From NCBI GenBank assembly GCA_019188255.1, contig JAETXT010000005.1, forward strand, positions 3,410,001 through 3,474,000: 64,000 nucleotides of DNA. Reading direction: 5' to 3'. A model generated the notes under the pieces. The model searched no databases. It saw only the letters and a program-made list of their open reading frames with translations, and had not been told where the DNA came from. Origin of the DNA: Verticillium longisporum (lineage: Eukaryota > Ascomycota > Sordariomycetes > Glomerellales > Plectosphaerellaceae). Below, piece after piece: positions 35,277 through 46,218 of the stretch. Made by a program: the position numbers and the translations under genes. How positions within the stretch are numbered: the first letter of the stretch is position 1; each line of letters opens with the position of its first letter.

Positions 35277-35320
35277 GCTACCTACCCTAGGTACCTACCT
35301 TACCAACCGACCTTAGGTAT
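35277..35320. repeat. CCTAGGTACCTACCTTACC motif cluster
   Basis: About 44 bases of CTACC/CCTAGG units containing a perfect TAGGTACCTA palindrome, lying just upstream of the PAP2 start, probably in its leader or proximal promoter. Confidence 0.8.
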
Positions 35321-35398
35321 ATCAACCGGGCTATCCTTCTGGCTTCCGCCATCCGCTGCCTCCTCCCCCAAAAGACGACTTTTGCGCCGTCGCATCCC

Positions 35399-37125
35399 AT
35401 GCCCGACTCCATCCCCCTCACCAACCTCAGTGTGTCGCCGTCATCAAGGCCAACATACTACAAAATGCCCGATTCCTCATCAGTCCAGCGCAAGGGTCGC
35501 TTCACGAAACCTCACGATCGCTCATGGACAGCCTCCCTCATTTGCTCATACGTCTTCGATTGGGTCGTTCTCGTCCTCGTCGCAGGAGCTGGCGGTGGTC
35601 TCCATCTCATCGAGCCAAACAAGCGTCCGTTTTCTCTTGTCGACCCCAACATCGCGTAAGTAGTTCACAAGCAAACCGCCCTTTATTCATCTCTTCCTCA
35701 TCCCTCCCCTTTTTCTCTCCGCTGGACATTTCAGGGACCCCGAAAAGGGGACCTGCAGCCAAGACACCAAGACTTACACGCGTCGCTTCCTCCACCCCAC
35801 CCCTTGGCTTTCTCTTCTGTCGCCTTCTGCTGTCCTCTGTCGAGGATGTCCTCTGCGCCACTCATCTCAGACTAACTTTGTACTCTTTGCACAGGTTTCC
35901 CTTCACCGAAAGTGAGACGGTACCTGTATGGCTTCTGCTCGTACTGAACCTCTTTGTCCCCGCCCTCATCATACTCTTGGTGTGCTTGATCTTCGTCCCC
36001 GGCAACACTGTCCCCGAGGGTACACCCAAGTCTCTTGTCTGGAAGCGGAAGCTATGGGAGCTGCACGTTGGCCTGCTTGGCCTAGCCTTGGCTATTGTAG
36101 GCGCGTGGTTCATCACCAACGGAATGAAGAACATGTTCGGCAAGCCGCGACCTGACCTGCTGTCGCGATGCGAACCCGACCTGGCCAACTTTCAGCAATA
36201 CATCATCGGAGGCATCGCTAGTGGATCAGCAGCCATACCCTCCAATCTTAACTTGGAGCAGCTGGTGGGCTTGGGGATGCTGGTTTCGCCCGACATTTGC
36301 AAGAACACCGACTCGAGCAAGCTTGACGATGGCTTCCGCAGTTACCCATCCGGCCACTCGAGTTCAGCGGCTGCCGGTCTCATCTACTTGTCTCTGTTCC
36401 TAGCCAGCAAGTTCGCTGTCACCATTCCCTTTGCCGCCAACAGAGGTAATGCCACATCCCAATCGGCATTTCCGTCACGTCTTCAGAAGGGCGGTTCCGG
36501 TCTTGGCCCCCAAGATGAGTCGCTGGGCACACCTGGTGCTGTCGCTGAGAAGGCCCTCGCAGAACACCACAAAATGGTCACAGCTCTTCGTCGACAGGCG
36601 GCCGCACCACCCATCTACCTTCTGTGCATCGTCGTCGTACCGTTCTTCTTGTCCGTCTTCATCTCAGGGTCGCGGTGGTTCGATTACAGGCACCACGCCT
36701 TCGACATTCTCTTCGGCTATCTCATTGGTGTCCTAACATCCATCTTTGCGTTTTACTACTACCACCTCCCTATCCGTAACGGTGCAGGCTGGGCCTGGGG
36801 TCCCCGAAGTCACGACAAGGCATGGTGGTCTGGGGTCGGTTCCTACAGCTATGCTACCGACAAGAAGGATTTCATCAAGATCAGTGATGAGGAAGAAGCG
36901 CTGGGCCTGCAGAACTACGGCCGCCACAGTCCTAGTCCAAGCGGGTCAAGAGCGACGCACCGTGTCTTCAATGGTCACGCTGCTGATCATCGTGATCACG
37001 GTCACGAGCAAGCAGACTATTTCGATCCTGCCTCAGAGACACCATCAGGTCGACGCCTCGACAGCCGTCAAGATGGCCAAAGCATGGGTCATTTTGACCC
37101 CTACACATCTGCGCAGGCTCGCTAG
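35399..37125 (+). CDS. PAP2-family lipid phosphatase (Dpp1/Lpp1-like)
   Basis: Two exons, 35399-35655 and 35895-37125, with a 239-base intron that is long for this genome, giving 495 residues. A second ATG 22 codons in (35465) is an alternative start. All three phosphatase motifs are present: K164-x6-R171-P172 (KNMFGKPRP), P237-S-G-H240 (SYPSGHSSSA) and S345-R-x5-H352-x3-D356 (SRWFDYRHHAFD). Several membrane segments surround them (FDWVVLVLVAGAG, VWLLLVLNLFVPALII, IYLLCIVVVPFFLSVF, GYLIGVLTSIFAF). It should dephosphorylate phosphatidate or diacylglycerol pyrophosphate at an internal membrane or vacuole. The loop between motifs 2 and 3 is about 100 residues, longer than in yeast Dpp1 as I remember it. 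The C-terminal 130 residues are polar, with a His/Asp-rich patch (HAADHRDHGHEQ). Confidence 0.92.
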
Positions 37126-37616
37126 GTCCTTGACCGTAGGTTAGAAGACCTTCATGCAAGGCGTCCTGCGCACGTGGTATAGAGGCCTCCAACGCGAGGC
37201 CGGATATTCGTAACGGCCTTTTTAGAATTGTGCTTTCTCGTCAGGATTTGGGCAGATTGGGTATGGTTGGGCGTCCGGATTTTGGTTAGCATGTATTCTC
37301 GATGCAGCTTCAGCACCATCGCCCAATGTAATCGAATCATTTTCAATGCCCTGGGAAAGTGACATGAAAGTGGGAAATCCTCGAAAACTAAACTATGACT
37401 GCAGCATAGTGGTACGCCTTGGAAAAAAATTGTTGCGTTGTATTGAAGGCGTTAAACAACCCCCGTGCTCCACATCGTAGAGACGTCTTCCTGGCCCTTT
37501 CTTGAACGGTTCGGGATGTGCCTCGGACGGGACTCCTGGCCGCGCCAAGGAAAAACGTTCATAACGTCATTACTAATTCCACGAGGGGAAACTACATGAT
37601 CCGTCCCCTCAGCCGC
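37126..37616. other. convergent intergenic spacer
   Basis: 490 bases between the 3' ends of the PAP2 and CK2 beta genes, presumably their two 3' untranslated regions. No recognisable element. Confidence 0.6.
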
Positions 37617-38808
37617 TCACGCCATTGCGTTTTGTCCAGTGGCATCCTGAACGACAGTCACTCTTGCATCTCCGCTCTCCTCCTCGAGGTCATCCATGTT
37701 GTCGTCCCTGAACCCGACCTCGACGTCCATCTTGCGCAGGCGGCGTCGCATGTCGTCCTTCTTCTGGTTCTGCCAACGTATGAGGGCCGCGGAGGCGTGC
37801 ACCTTGAAGCCGTACACACGGGGTACGTATCGCTCGATACTCTTGGCGGGCACGAGCGTGGGGTAGACCTGGAAGAGGACGTTGTGGAAGGACGTGCCAA
37901 AGTAGGCGCCGTCGATGGCGGCGTGGCGCGACGACTTTGGGTTGTAAACGTCTTCGCAGCGGGTGCAGTAGAGCTTGACGGGCTTGAGGTTGGGCACGTC
38001 GGAGAGGCCCATGGGCAGGAGAGGGTGGGATTGGCACATGACGCGAGGGCATTTGCCAAAGTCGGCCTTTTTGTACTTTTCGAGCTGATCGATGCAGGAT
38101 TAGCCAAAATGATCAGCTCGAGGAGGGGAGAGGGGGGGAGAAGGGGGCGCAATGCGAATAAGAGGGATAGGGAGGGAGTTTCAGCGGGAAGAGAATGGCT
38201 CACCATCTTTTGGAGGCCTCGTGTTGTGACAATATAGCGTGCGTGGACGAGGCCGTAGAGGTGACGGGCGGATTTCTCAATGGTTTCTCTCATGTCATCG
38301 TCGCAGTCGAGGTCGAAGACGTCGGTGACCAGGTCGAGGGCATATTGATAGTACTGGACCTCCGTGTTAAGGCCGGTCAAGTTGAATCGATCGGTGAGGT
38401 AATCCTCGTCGATTTCGCAAAAGTACTCGTTGCCGCGGGACGAGATGAACTATCCAGCAGGGTATATCAGCACATGATCGTACAAATCAAGACGGGTGTT
38501 CCCCAAGAGACAACGAAAACACGATGCCGTCACACGACTTGATGGGCGTCATGACAGCAATGGGAAGCATCCTTGACAGGTGGTCATGGCCGAGGGGGGG
38601 AAGAGGCGTGATAGGAGGCAGGTGCAGTGTAAGGGATGAAGCTGGTGTCGTATTTCGCGCCCATGTTGTCTGTTTCGACATTGATGGGCGCCTCCCGCGA
38701 GCGATACGTGCGCAGTCCAGCAGGCAGAACGGCAGGTGAGTTATGTCTTACCCAGTCCCTCCAGTAGCTAGTGTAGTCGCTATCGGACTCGCTCACAAAG
38801 TCTTCCAT
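37617..38808 (-). CDS. ckb1: casein kinase II regulatory (beta) subunit
   Basis: Three minus-strand exons: 38752-38808, 38204-38449 and 37617-38084, giving 256 residues. Exon 1 encodes only 19 residues (MEDFVSESDSDYTSYWRDW); a 302-base intron follows. Although that intron stays open in one frame for a while, splicing is required because WRDW must join FISSRGNEYFCEIDEDYL, the invariant CK2 beta N-terminus. The second intron is 119 bases. The zinc ribbon has C113, C118, C141 and C144 (CPRVMC and CTRC), which mediate dimerisation of the regulatory subunits. An acidic patch (DLDCDDDMRE) precedes it. The C-terminus DDLEEESGDARVTVVQD is acidic. The holoenzyme phosphorylates many nuclear and cytoplasmic proteins. 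In Neurospora the homologue (ckb-1) affects the circadian clock. Confidence 0.97.
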
Positions 38809-39323
38809 GGTGCGGGTGCTGGGCATCAAAGAGACCAAGGCCGCTACGGCTCGTACTGTAATCGCGTCTTCTTCTTGGTCTGTATTGTGGCCCATCCAAA
38901 GGGTGTCGCGCCGTTTGCTGGCTGGGTGTCGAAGTCTGTGGGGTAAGAAAAACTCGGATCAGGGTGGTAGCTTGTGCCCGATTGCGCTCACAGGGTGCTG
39001 CTGCGGCTCTGCTATGCGACGGTCGTTCAAGCAGTCTACTGCACGAGAAGTGATTGATACAGTCAAGACAAGATCCCATGCGGTGCCGTGGGGAAGTGAG
39101 GTGGGGGGCTGTGTGCGCCAGTACTGCTGGTTATCGGGCGGCATCTTATCGTACGGTAAAAACGCCCACCACAAGCCACTGTTACTGACAAGGGAATGCA
39201 CATATCCAACAGTTGTCAATAGCGAGGCGACCATATCAAACAGTTCATGCAAAGGAACATCAGGCAAGTCCATAGAACCTTAGTAGGCCTCATTCCTACA
39301 TGCAAGCGACCTCAAGTTTGTGC
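38809..39323. other. spacer between ric1 3' end and ckb1 5' end
   Basis: 515 bases between two leftward-transcribed genes. It should hold the ckb1 promoter and leader plus the ric1 3' region. No gene is recognised. Confidence 0.6.
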
Positions 39324-42300
39324 TCAGCGTCGCTCTGACGAAAAGCTCGCCGCGTCGCTCCCGGAAAGTGTGTCAGACTCCTCTCCATCCTCACTCGTCT
39401 TTGAACCCAAACCGTTCAGCCCCCTGCGGCTCACCGGGAGTCGCAAATGGCTTAATCCTCCTCCCGGTGAAGGTGAGTCGCTGATGCGTTCTATTGACAC
39501 ATTGACTTGTTCCATCGCATCCCTCAATGTATCTCCCGTCTCGTCCATTGCCGCCAAGAACCGTGCCAACTCTTTGCAAAGATCCCAGTCTTGTTCGCGC
39601 ATGGCGCGTGACAGAAGTCTCACAGTTTGCTCAGGGGCAGAGCCCAATTCATCCAACGTATGAAGAATAATCAGGTAGCCTCCGGCTGTCTTGAGTGAGC
39701 CACGGAGAAGAGACTCTTCAAAGAGCTCCTGCACCGGCGGCAGGTAGGCGAACAGAGTCCGCCACTGCCTTGCTTCCGTCTTTCTCGTGCACTGCACAAC
39801 AATATCGAGGTACTCCTTGAAACAGGACAGGAGTGACAGCACTCGTGGAAGAATCGCTTTTTCTGGCACGGGCGCAGAATCCACCTCGTCGTCCAGTACC
39901 TGATGGAGCAACATCTCTAGCGCATGAGGAAAATACTCGAGATGCTGGAACTGCTGTGCCAGGCTGACAGCATCGGCAGATCTGTTGTCCACGAGGAGGA
40001 AACGAAGAATGTTGGGTAGAAAAAGATGTGTCTGCAGGATCACGTTAGAGAAAGTCTCGAATCTCAAGCAAAAAGAAGTTAACTGACCCTGATGGTGAAC
40101 CGGAAAAGGGAGAAGTTCAGGTCACGCCTTTGTACCAAGTCAGCTTCCACACCCAGAAGGATGCCCTTGGCTTGCAGAGTTGAGAGAGGATAGAAGTCAA
40201 TCGGTATGGATACTGTCGCGGGAAGGTCGCCAGAGGATTCGCCGGATGCTGCCCGCATGACATCCTGCAGTTCGGGCCACACTTTGAACTCGGTGCCATC
40301 AAACACCCACAGCGCATTCCTCAAGCTTGTGTCCACAGTCTTCGTCGAGTTGTTTTGCGGAGACGAAGCAAGGACGTCCTGGGCCGGCTGGTCCCTCATG
40401 CTGGCATAAAACTCGACGTTTTGCGAGATGACTCTCATGTCGTACTTGAGATGCCCTTCGCTATTCACGGACGGGCACAGTAGAACAAGCTTCGCATCGA
40501 CAAGGAATAGCACGGAAGCCACGGCAACATCCTGCGATGGGTCGCCGCCGACAAGCTGGCTTTCCGGTAAGATCCAGCTAAGCCCATCACACAGTTGGGC
40601 CATCCATGAGATGCGAAGCCTCTTTCTCGTTCTTCGCGTCGTCAATTCTCACGTCGATGTCTTCGATGTCAAGCCAGTACACTTTTGAGGTTGAATTGGT
40701 ACAGTAGATTTTCGTAAGTGTACACCAGAAGCGAGTCTTCACCCGACGTTGTGATCAGAACGATAGGGGCGGATACCGGCTGGGAATGCACAACCATCGA
40801 ACCGTCCAAAGCGGCTTCTCTGGAGTACAGTCGTATCTCATGCGTGCGGTTGACCTCAACCGCAGCTACGAGGATATGCTGGTACCAACACATGCCACCC
40901 CTAACTTGAAACTCGTTCTCGGCGGCCTCATTCACAAAGGTCTTCCACCGTCCACTGTTCACGCTATAGTGTGCCAGTCCACGCCTGCCGGCTACGGCGA
41001 CGTAACGACCGTCAGGAGAAATGACAGTGTGCCGTATTGGCCACTGGTTGAGCAGATATGCTGGCGGGATTTCGGCTGTGTGCCAAAGGAAGGGTTCTGC
41101 CGATATGGAGGCCAGGTCGGGGAGATCGTAGCCACGGTATATCATGACGCTGGTGCTCGTTTGCAAGACAGTGCGGAGCAGATTCGCAGAGTTGTAGCAG
41201 CCTGCTACCGCACTCCTGGCCATCTCTATCGCCCATATGGCTTCGCGGTTCCGACTTGCTATTAACAACTCTGAGCCTCCTCCAAGCCACACGGCGTCAA
41301 TGACAGATGAAAGCCAGTCCTCGCCAGCCGTCTCTGCAACCGAGCCATCGAAACTGAAGCTATGGCTTCCAAGCTTGCCATACACGCTCCATGTTGCCCA
41401 CCCTTTCTCGAACCCAGCGAAGAGGCAATAACCATCTGGCGAGTAGCTCAGCGTTGTAAGGGCACCTGAGACAGTGTGAGAAACAGGGAGTGTGTGGATA
41501 TGAGACGGTGGGATATTGCCAGCGTAGTCGCGTGCTGAATATACGTGAATGCTGCCATTGGCGCAGCCGACAGCTATGAGGGAGAACCTCGCATTGATAA
41601 CAGCACGTCGAGCGTGATCGAACTTGCCCCGAGGTGAGTGGAAGCAGTAACCCTTGAAGAGCTTTTTCGGATCTGCCTCGCCCTCGGCTAACTTTCGAGC
41701 TGACACACGCTGGACAGCATGCGCCTTGCCATCGCTGGTGATCCACGTCGACAGGTTCATCGGCCGGTCATGAGTCATCTCCGTAATGGTGATCTTCTTG
41801 TCCAACCACCCCATACGACTGATCATCTCAGTCTTGGTCTGGCTTCCGCTGTTGTCGGGAGTCCACCGGATGCATTGCACAGCTGCTGGCTTCCTTGTTG
41901 CCACCACCAGCTCGTCATCGAGAGCAAGTGCGCTTTCGATTCCTGCATCCACCTTGATAACCATCCTGAAACGAACGCTGACATCGCGAACGCCCGCTCC
42001 CTCGCCCGGGCCCCAGAGAAATTGGTCAGGTGCACTACCTCCAGGTCCGGCGTGTATTTGGCGGCGCCTTTGAATATTGGCATAGCTGGGGAAGTAGGGT
42101 TTGTAAACGTGGGCCTCGGAGTCTGTGGCGAGGGAGTACGTGATGAGATAGCCCTGTGTTGTGTGGACAACCAGGATGGCCGAGTCGGGACGCATGAGCA
42201 GATCGAAATTCTCGCCATAGGTACTGAGGGACGACACAGATCGAACGACGACGGCGAGGATAGCGGTAGGCTTGAAGGGTCAGAGAGTCATCTGCAGACT

Positions 42301-42752
42301 GCCGAGGATTGGACGCAACCCACCTTTGTCTGCCAAACAGCCATTGAGGTCGCTGTGATGACGGCAAACAGCGATCCACTCCGGGATGTTCGCAGTGCCA
42401 GGACAGGATCTTTTAAGGGCAACTTCACAGCGTCGGGTATCTGCGTTGACGCGAATGCTGCGGAATCGGGTTGATCTGGATCGCCTCGCTCCACGGACTC
42501 AACTGCAGGCGTTGCGGGCGTAGCGGGCGTAAGGGGAGTCGTCGACTCGACAGATGGTTCCGGCAGTGCATTATGCGCCCCGTTCTCATGGAAGGGTTCG
42601 GTCGAGGATACATATGGGTGTTGTGGTGGCTCGTTTATTGAGGCTCGGTCGAAGGGGTTGGTGATGCCATCTTCAGAGACGACGAGGTTGAACTCGGGTC
42701 CAGAACTACTACTCGTCGCGTAGGTCTTTGGAGTGCCGATAGGCCAGTACAT
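39324..42752 (-). CDS. ric1: Ric1, subunit of the Ric1-Rgp1 exchange factor for Ypt6/Rab6
   Basis: Minus-strand gene of about 1,080 residues starting MYWPIGTPKTYATSSS. Clear pieces are 42324-42752, a second exon from 42270 down to about 40690, a third from about 40640 down to 40088, and 39324-40031; the clear introns are 53 and 56 bases. The N-terminal half is a beta-propeller (SPDGYCLFAGFEKGWATWSVYG, SPDGRYVAVAGRRGLAHYS). The C-terminal half carries the RIC1 domain (GLSWILPESQL, DIVVQCTRKTEARQWRTLF, FEESLLRGSLKTAGGYLI). With Rgp1 it activates the Golgi GTPase Ypt6 for endosome-to-Golgi traffic. The join between the two halves (about 40630-40690) is not resolved: a weak 59-base intron would keep the frame, but a single-base error plus a better intron is equally possible. 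Confidence 0.9.
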
Positions 42753-43612
42753 GTTGGCAGTGCGCCGCAGCGGAAAATTGATGGCGGGCTCCGGTCCAGG
42801 GTTACTGTCCGATCATGGCCGTCCTCGTTAGGTTGAATGAGGACGCTCAGAGGATGCGGCGAGTACAGGTGTGCACTGCTTAGCAGCGGCTGAAGCTTCT
42901 TCGCAGGAGAATCGATCGAATCGCATGGCCTGGCTGTATTCAGGGAGTGTGGTGTAATATGGAGGGTCGACAATGGCACGGCGTCAGGTGCGGTAGGTCG
43001 ATGCTTCGATGATTGAGCATCGCGAGCTCCGAACCGCGTTTGCAAGTAGTGACAAGCTTCGGAGCTTCTGGTCTCAGACCGTACAGCATGTCCGGGTCCC
43101 CGCCAGCTAGGATGTACGTATGCACTGGTCTACCCTGGTCAGGGGTTACCTGTGTGGAAGGGCGAGAGGCGAGGTCGGTGAGGCTAGCAGGTGGGTCACC
43201 GACCGGCGAGGACCCACCCCATCTCAAGAGGTGAGCAGCTGGTACTTTTTGTACGCTTCAGTACCCTACGAGTACTTGCAGGGCACTACACATCGCTATA
43301 TTTCCTGTCCGAGGGGCTGTCAGGAAGCATCACTTTATTTGGAGTGCTCAGTCTATCTTATGCTCGCCCTGAGCTACCGGACTGTGTAGTTAGTTGGAAG
43401 TGCCACGAACCAACTTCTGTGAGACTCGAGACACTCATCCGACATCGCACAATACCTCGCGCCTCTATCTCTCAATCTCAACACCGGTTCCGTGCATGTT
43501 TGCTTCTCTGTCTCATCCGACCTCTTCCCTTCCCACACATACACACACAAGCACACGCACAGAGAGCCGCACAGCCACTCGCTCATAGCGGACTATCAGC
43601 CCGTACATCGAC
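42753..43612. other. divergent promoter region of ric1 and tex1
   Basis: 860 bases between divergent genes. A CA-rich microsatellite lies at 43534-43560, in the probable tex1 leader. No gene recognised. Confidence 0.6.
43534..43560. repeat. CA-rich microsatellite
   Basis: An imperfect (CA)n tract (CACACATACACACACAAGC and neighbours) of about 27 bases upstream of tex1, probably within its 5' leader. Confidence 0.7.
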
Positions 43613-44875
43613 ATGGCACCCCTCTCTCGCCCGAAGACAAGTCTCCCGAGGGAACGATTCACTACATACTTGAAAGATATCAAGATACAAACGTATCAAG
43701 ACCCCAGCTTCAGCTCCAGTTCTCGCAACAGCGGCTCTTTACGCAGGTATTCAACCCTCGTCTTCATAGAAGAGTTCAATGTTTGACAAGGAAAAAAGCA
43801 GCATATGGTCCATTTCCTGGAACCCAACTGGTTCCCTCATTGCCACGGGCGCGGATAGGATACTTCGTGTCTGTCAGTTGAGCTATTCGTGTCCTTTGTC
43901 CTGGCACTCACGTTTTCGTAAGGCTGACTGACCTTTCTGCAGGGAATCCTGAAAACCCGTTTCACGCTTCTCGACCGAGCTCAAGGGGCACACAGCTGCG
44001 ATTGCCAAGGTTGCCTTCAATCCTGCCAAGGATGCAGAGCTCTGCAGCATCAGTTTTGATGGCGTGGCCAAATTCTGGGACGTTCGAAGCAAAACCTGCA
44101 CCAATGAAGTCAAGGGTCTTGGTGAAGCCTTCACGCTGGCATGGGCCCCAGATGGCGAGACCCTCGTGGTAGGCAACAAAGTGAGTGAGCGCCGTTCAGA
44201 GTCAACAGAAGCGGTGCTACTGAGAACGTGCTGACCCAGGGCGTAGGCGGACACGCTCTTTGTACTGTCTCCTACCCAAACGGTACCCTTGTCCACTCAC
44301 ACGCAAGATGTGCAGACAAACCAGGTATCGTTCTGCTGGAGTGGAGAGAAGGTCTTCCTGACCACTGGCGAGGGTCGTGTCCGTATTCTTTCGTATCCCG
44401 ACTTTCAGCCACTACTTCACCGCGATGGCCCAGACGGGGCCATCGAGTTCACGCTGGATGGCCACGCTTCACAATGCCTCTCGGCCGAGATGCAACCGAC
44501 TGCTCGTTATCTAGCGACGGGTGGGTATGATTCCATCATTGCGCTCTGGGACACGACAAACTGGATCTGCCAGAACACGGTCACCACGTCTGTAGGCCCT
44601 GTCCGAAGCATCAGTAAGTTCTCCGGTCATGTCGCTGGTGCGCATCCCTGATCAAGGATATCACAGGCTTCACATTTGACGGCAGTTACTGCGTGGGAGG
44701 AAGCGAACAGGGTGCTGGCCTCGATGTTTTCCACACGGAGACGGGGGATACTATCCACACCATCAAGACGAGCGATCCCAGCCCAGTGGTGGCATGGGCG
44801 CCTACACGATATTACCTCGCCTTTATCGACCAGAATGCCCTCCGCATCGCTGGTATCGATACAGAACGAAAATAG
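43613..44875 (+). CDS. tex1: THO complex WD40 subunit Tex1/THOC3
   Basis: Five exons: 43613-43746, 43802-43872, 43943-44180, 44247-44613 and 44667-44875, with introns of 53-70 bases, about 339 residues. WD repeats are evident: SISWNPTGSLIATGADRILRVW, ELKGHTAAIAKVAFNP, LCSISFDGVAKFWDVR, FTLAWAPDGETLVVG, SFCWSGEKVFLTTGEGRVRI, YLATGGYDSIIALWDT and SYCVGGSEQGAGLDVF. This order and the NPE/ELKGHT junction match THOC3/Tex1, a propeller in the TREX complex linking transcription to mRNA export. Immediately after the second intron the frame breaks at a four-A run (43952-43955). One more A joins WNPE to the downstream ELKGHT frame and makes the total length divisible by three. I interpret this as a sequence error. 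Confidence 0.9.
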
Positions 44876-46218
44876 AGCTCTACAGGAGGGTGCTGCGCTC
44901 TCTACACGTCAGTTTTGTCCCGGAAAGGAAGAACCCGAGAGCTGGAGGCCGAGGTGCGTGTCAGTCAGCGCGGGCATACTTCAGACCGACAGTTCGGGTG
45001 GGGGGATGTGTTGTTGTGCCTTTCCTGGATCGCCGTTTGGAGTGGCCCAGACCTCGAAGCATCTGCGCAGAGTGACCAGCCTTGTAGATCTTTGAGGGAT
45101 GACGATTACGAGTTGCAAATTTGCTGCCTAGAGTCAAAGCATGTGCGTCGCCTGGCATCGCCTGGCGGGCACATGGTAGATCGCGCAAGTGTAGAGCTGG
45201 GCCCAGTGCAGGACTTACGCAACACCATGGCCTGCCTGGCAGAGGACGATGTGTTGTTGCATCGCTGCGGGCAACAAATGCGAGCTACGAGTGCGGGGGC
45301 GGCAATGGATCGATGGGCCGAGTCAATGTGTGCTGGATTGACCTCACCCCCCCCTGCCCAGGTGAACAGCCATTTGTACGTGAAGTATACGCGGTACCGG
45401 TTTGTACGACTGGTGCATGAAGCAACTCCAAGGCTTATGACATGGGCGCAAATTTGTTCTGTACCTGTCCGTACCTGGCTGCACGCTCTCTCAAATGAAG
45501 CCCTCCGAGGGCGGGGGGCAGGCACAGGTAGGAAGAGGCGTTGGGGATCGCATGTCACCCCCCAGAAAAGGGGTCCTTGTCTGGCGTGATCCCTTTGTAC
45601 ACTCGGCTACCGAGCGAGAATGTAGGTACCCACTACATGTTCTTCCTTCAGATGTCTAGGCACCTAGACCACCTAGGTAGGCCCCTCTCCCTACAAACTT
45701 GCTAGGTAGACAGTTCACTAAGATTCGCCGGGAATGGGGCTTGCTGATAGGCTTGACACTCGCCACGTGAAGTTGAGTCGCAGATACATGCATAGCGAGC
45801 TGACTGCTCAGCGCATCCGTCTTATCAATAACCTTTCCACTACCCCCCCGATTTTCAGGCGGGTCTGCCATCTTCGCCTTGAGACAGAACTTCGATTGAG
45901 CGACCCGAAAACATCTGCGTCGCACGATAGATCACCTACCAGTTGCAACATACGACGAACTAGAATCGCTCCCTTCACCCAAAAACAGATCGCGAACAAG
46001 CCCTCTGGCATGACAGTGACTGGCCTCTTCGCAGGCCCTCATCTCCCACTGCCCGATTGCCAACCCGCCCGACCGCCCAACTCTCTACAGCCCCGTCGAA
46101 CCTCCACACCACCCACCACCAACTGCCGCGACTTGGGGACCCAAAATATCGCGAGCAGTGATCCGGCTGTGGCTGCGGTCCATCCTCTCTCCCGTGGGCC
46201 CGATCATCCAGCCTCGCC
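44876..46218. other. intergenic region upstream of the Zn2Cys6 factor
   Basis: 1.34 kb with a TAGGTA-type cluster at 45621-45709 and pyrimidine-rich DNA after 46040. Frames here are short and overlapping; none is supported. Confidence 0.55.
45621..45709. repeat. dispersed TAGGTACC/CCTAGGTAGG motif cluster
   Basis: Four related units within 90 bases: TGTAGGTACCC, GTCTAGGCACCTAGACC, CACCTAGGTAGGCC and TGCTAGGTAGAC. The second is itself a palindrome. Confidence 0.75.

Larger units (their letters stand above)
33304..35398. other. intergenic region with several TAGGTA-type motif clusters
   Basis: 2.1 kb between cyclin B and the PAP2 gene. Three clusters of GGTA/TACC motifs lie at 34152-34211, 34489-34565 and 35277-35320. 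CT-rich DNA at 34790-34860 looks like promoter or leader sequence. No gene recognised. Confidence 0.6.

Noticed and set aside
38584..38895. 103-codon frame covering ckb1 exon 1 and its intron
   Set aside because: The start and first 19 codons are real, but the rest is intron; CK2 beta homology requires splicing to 38449.
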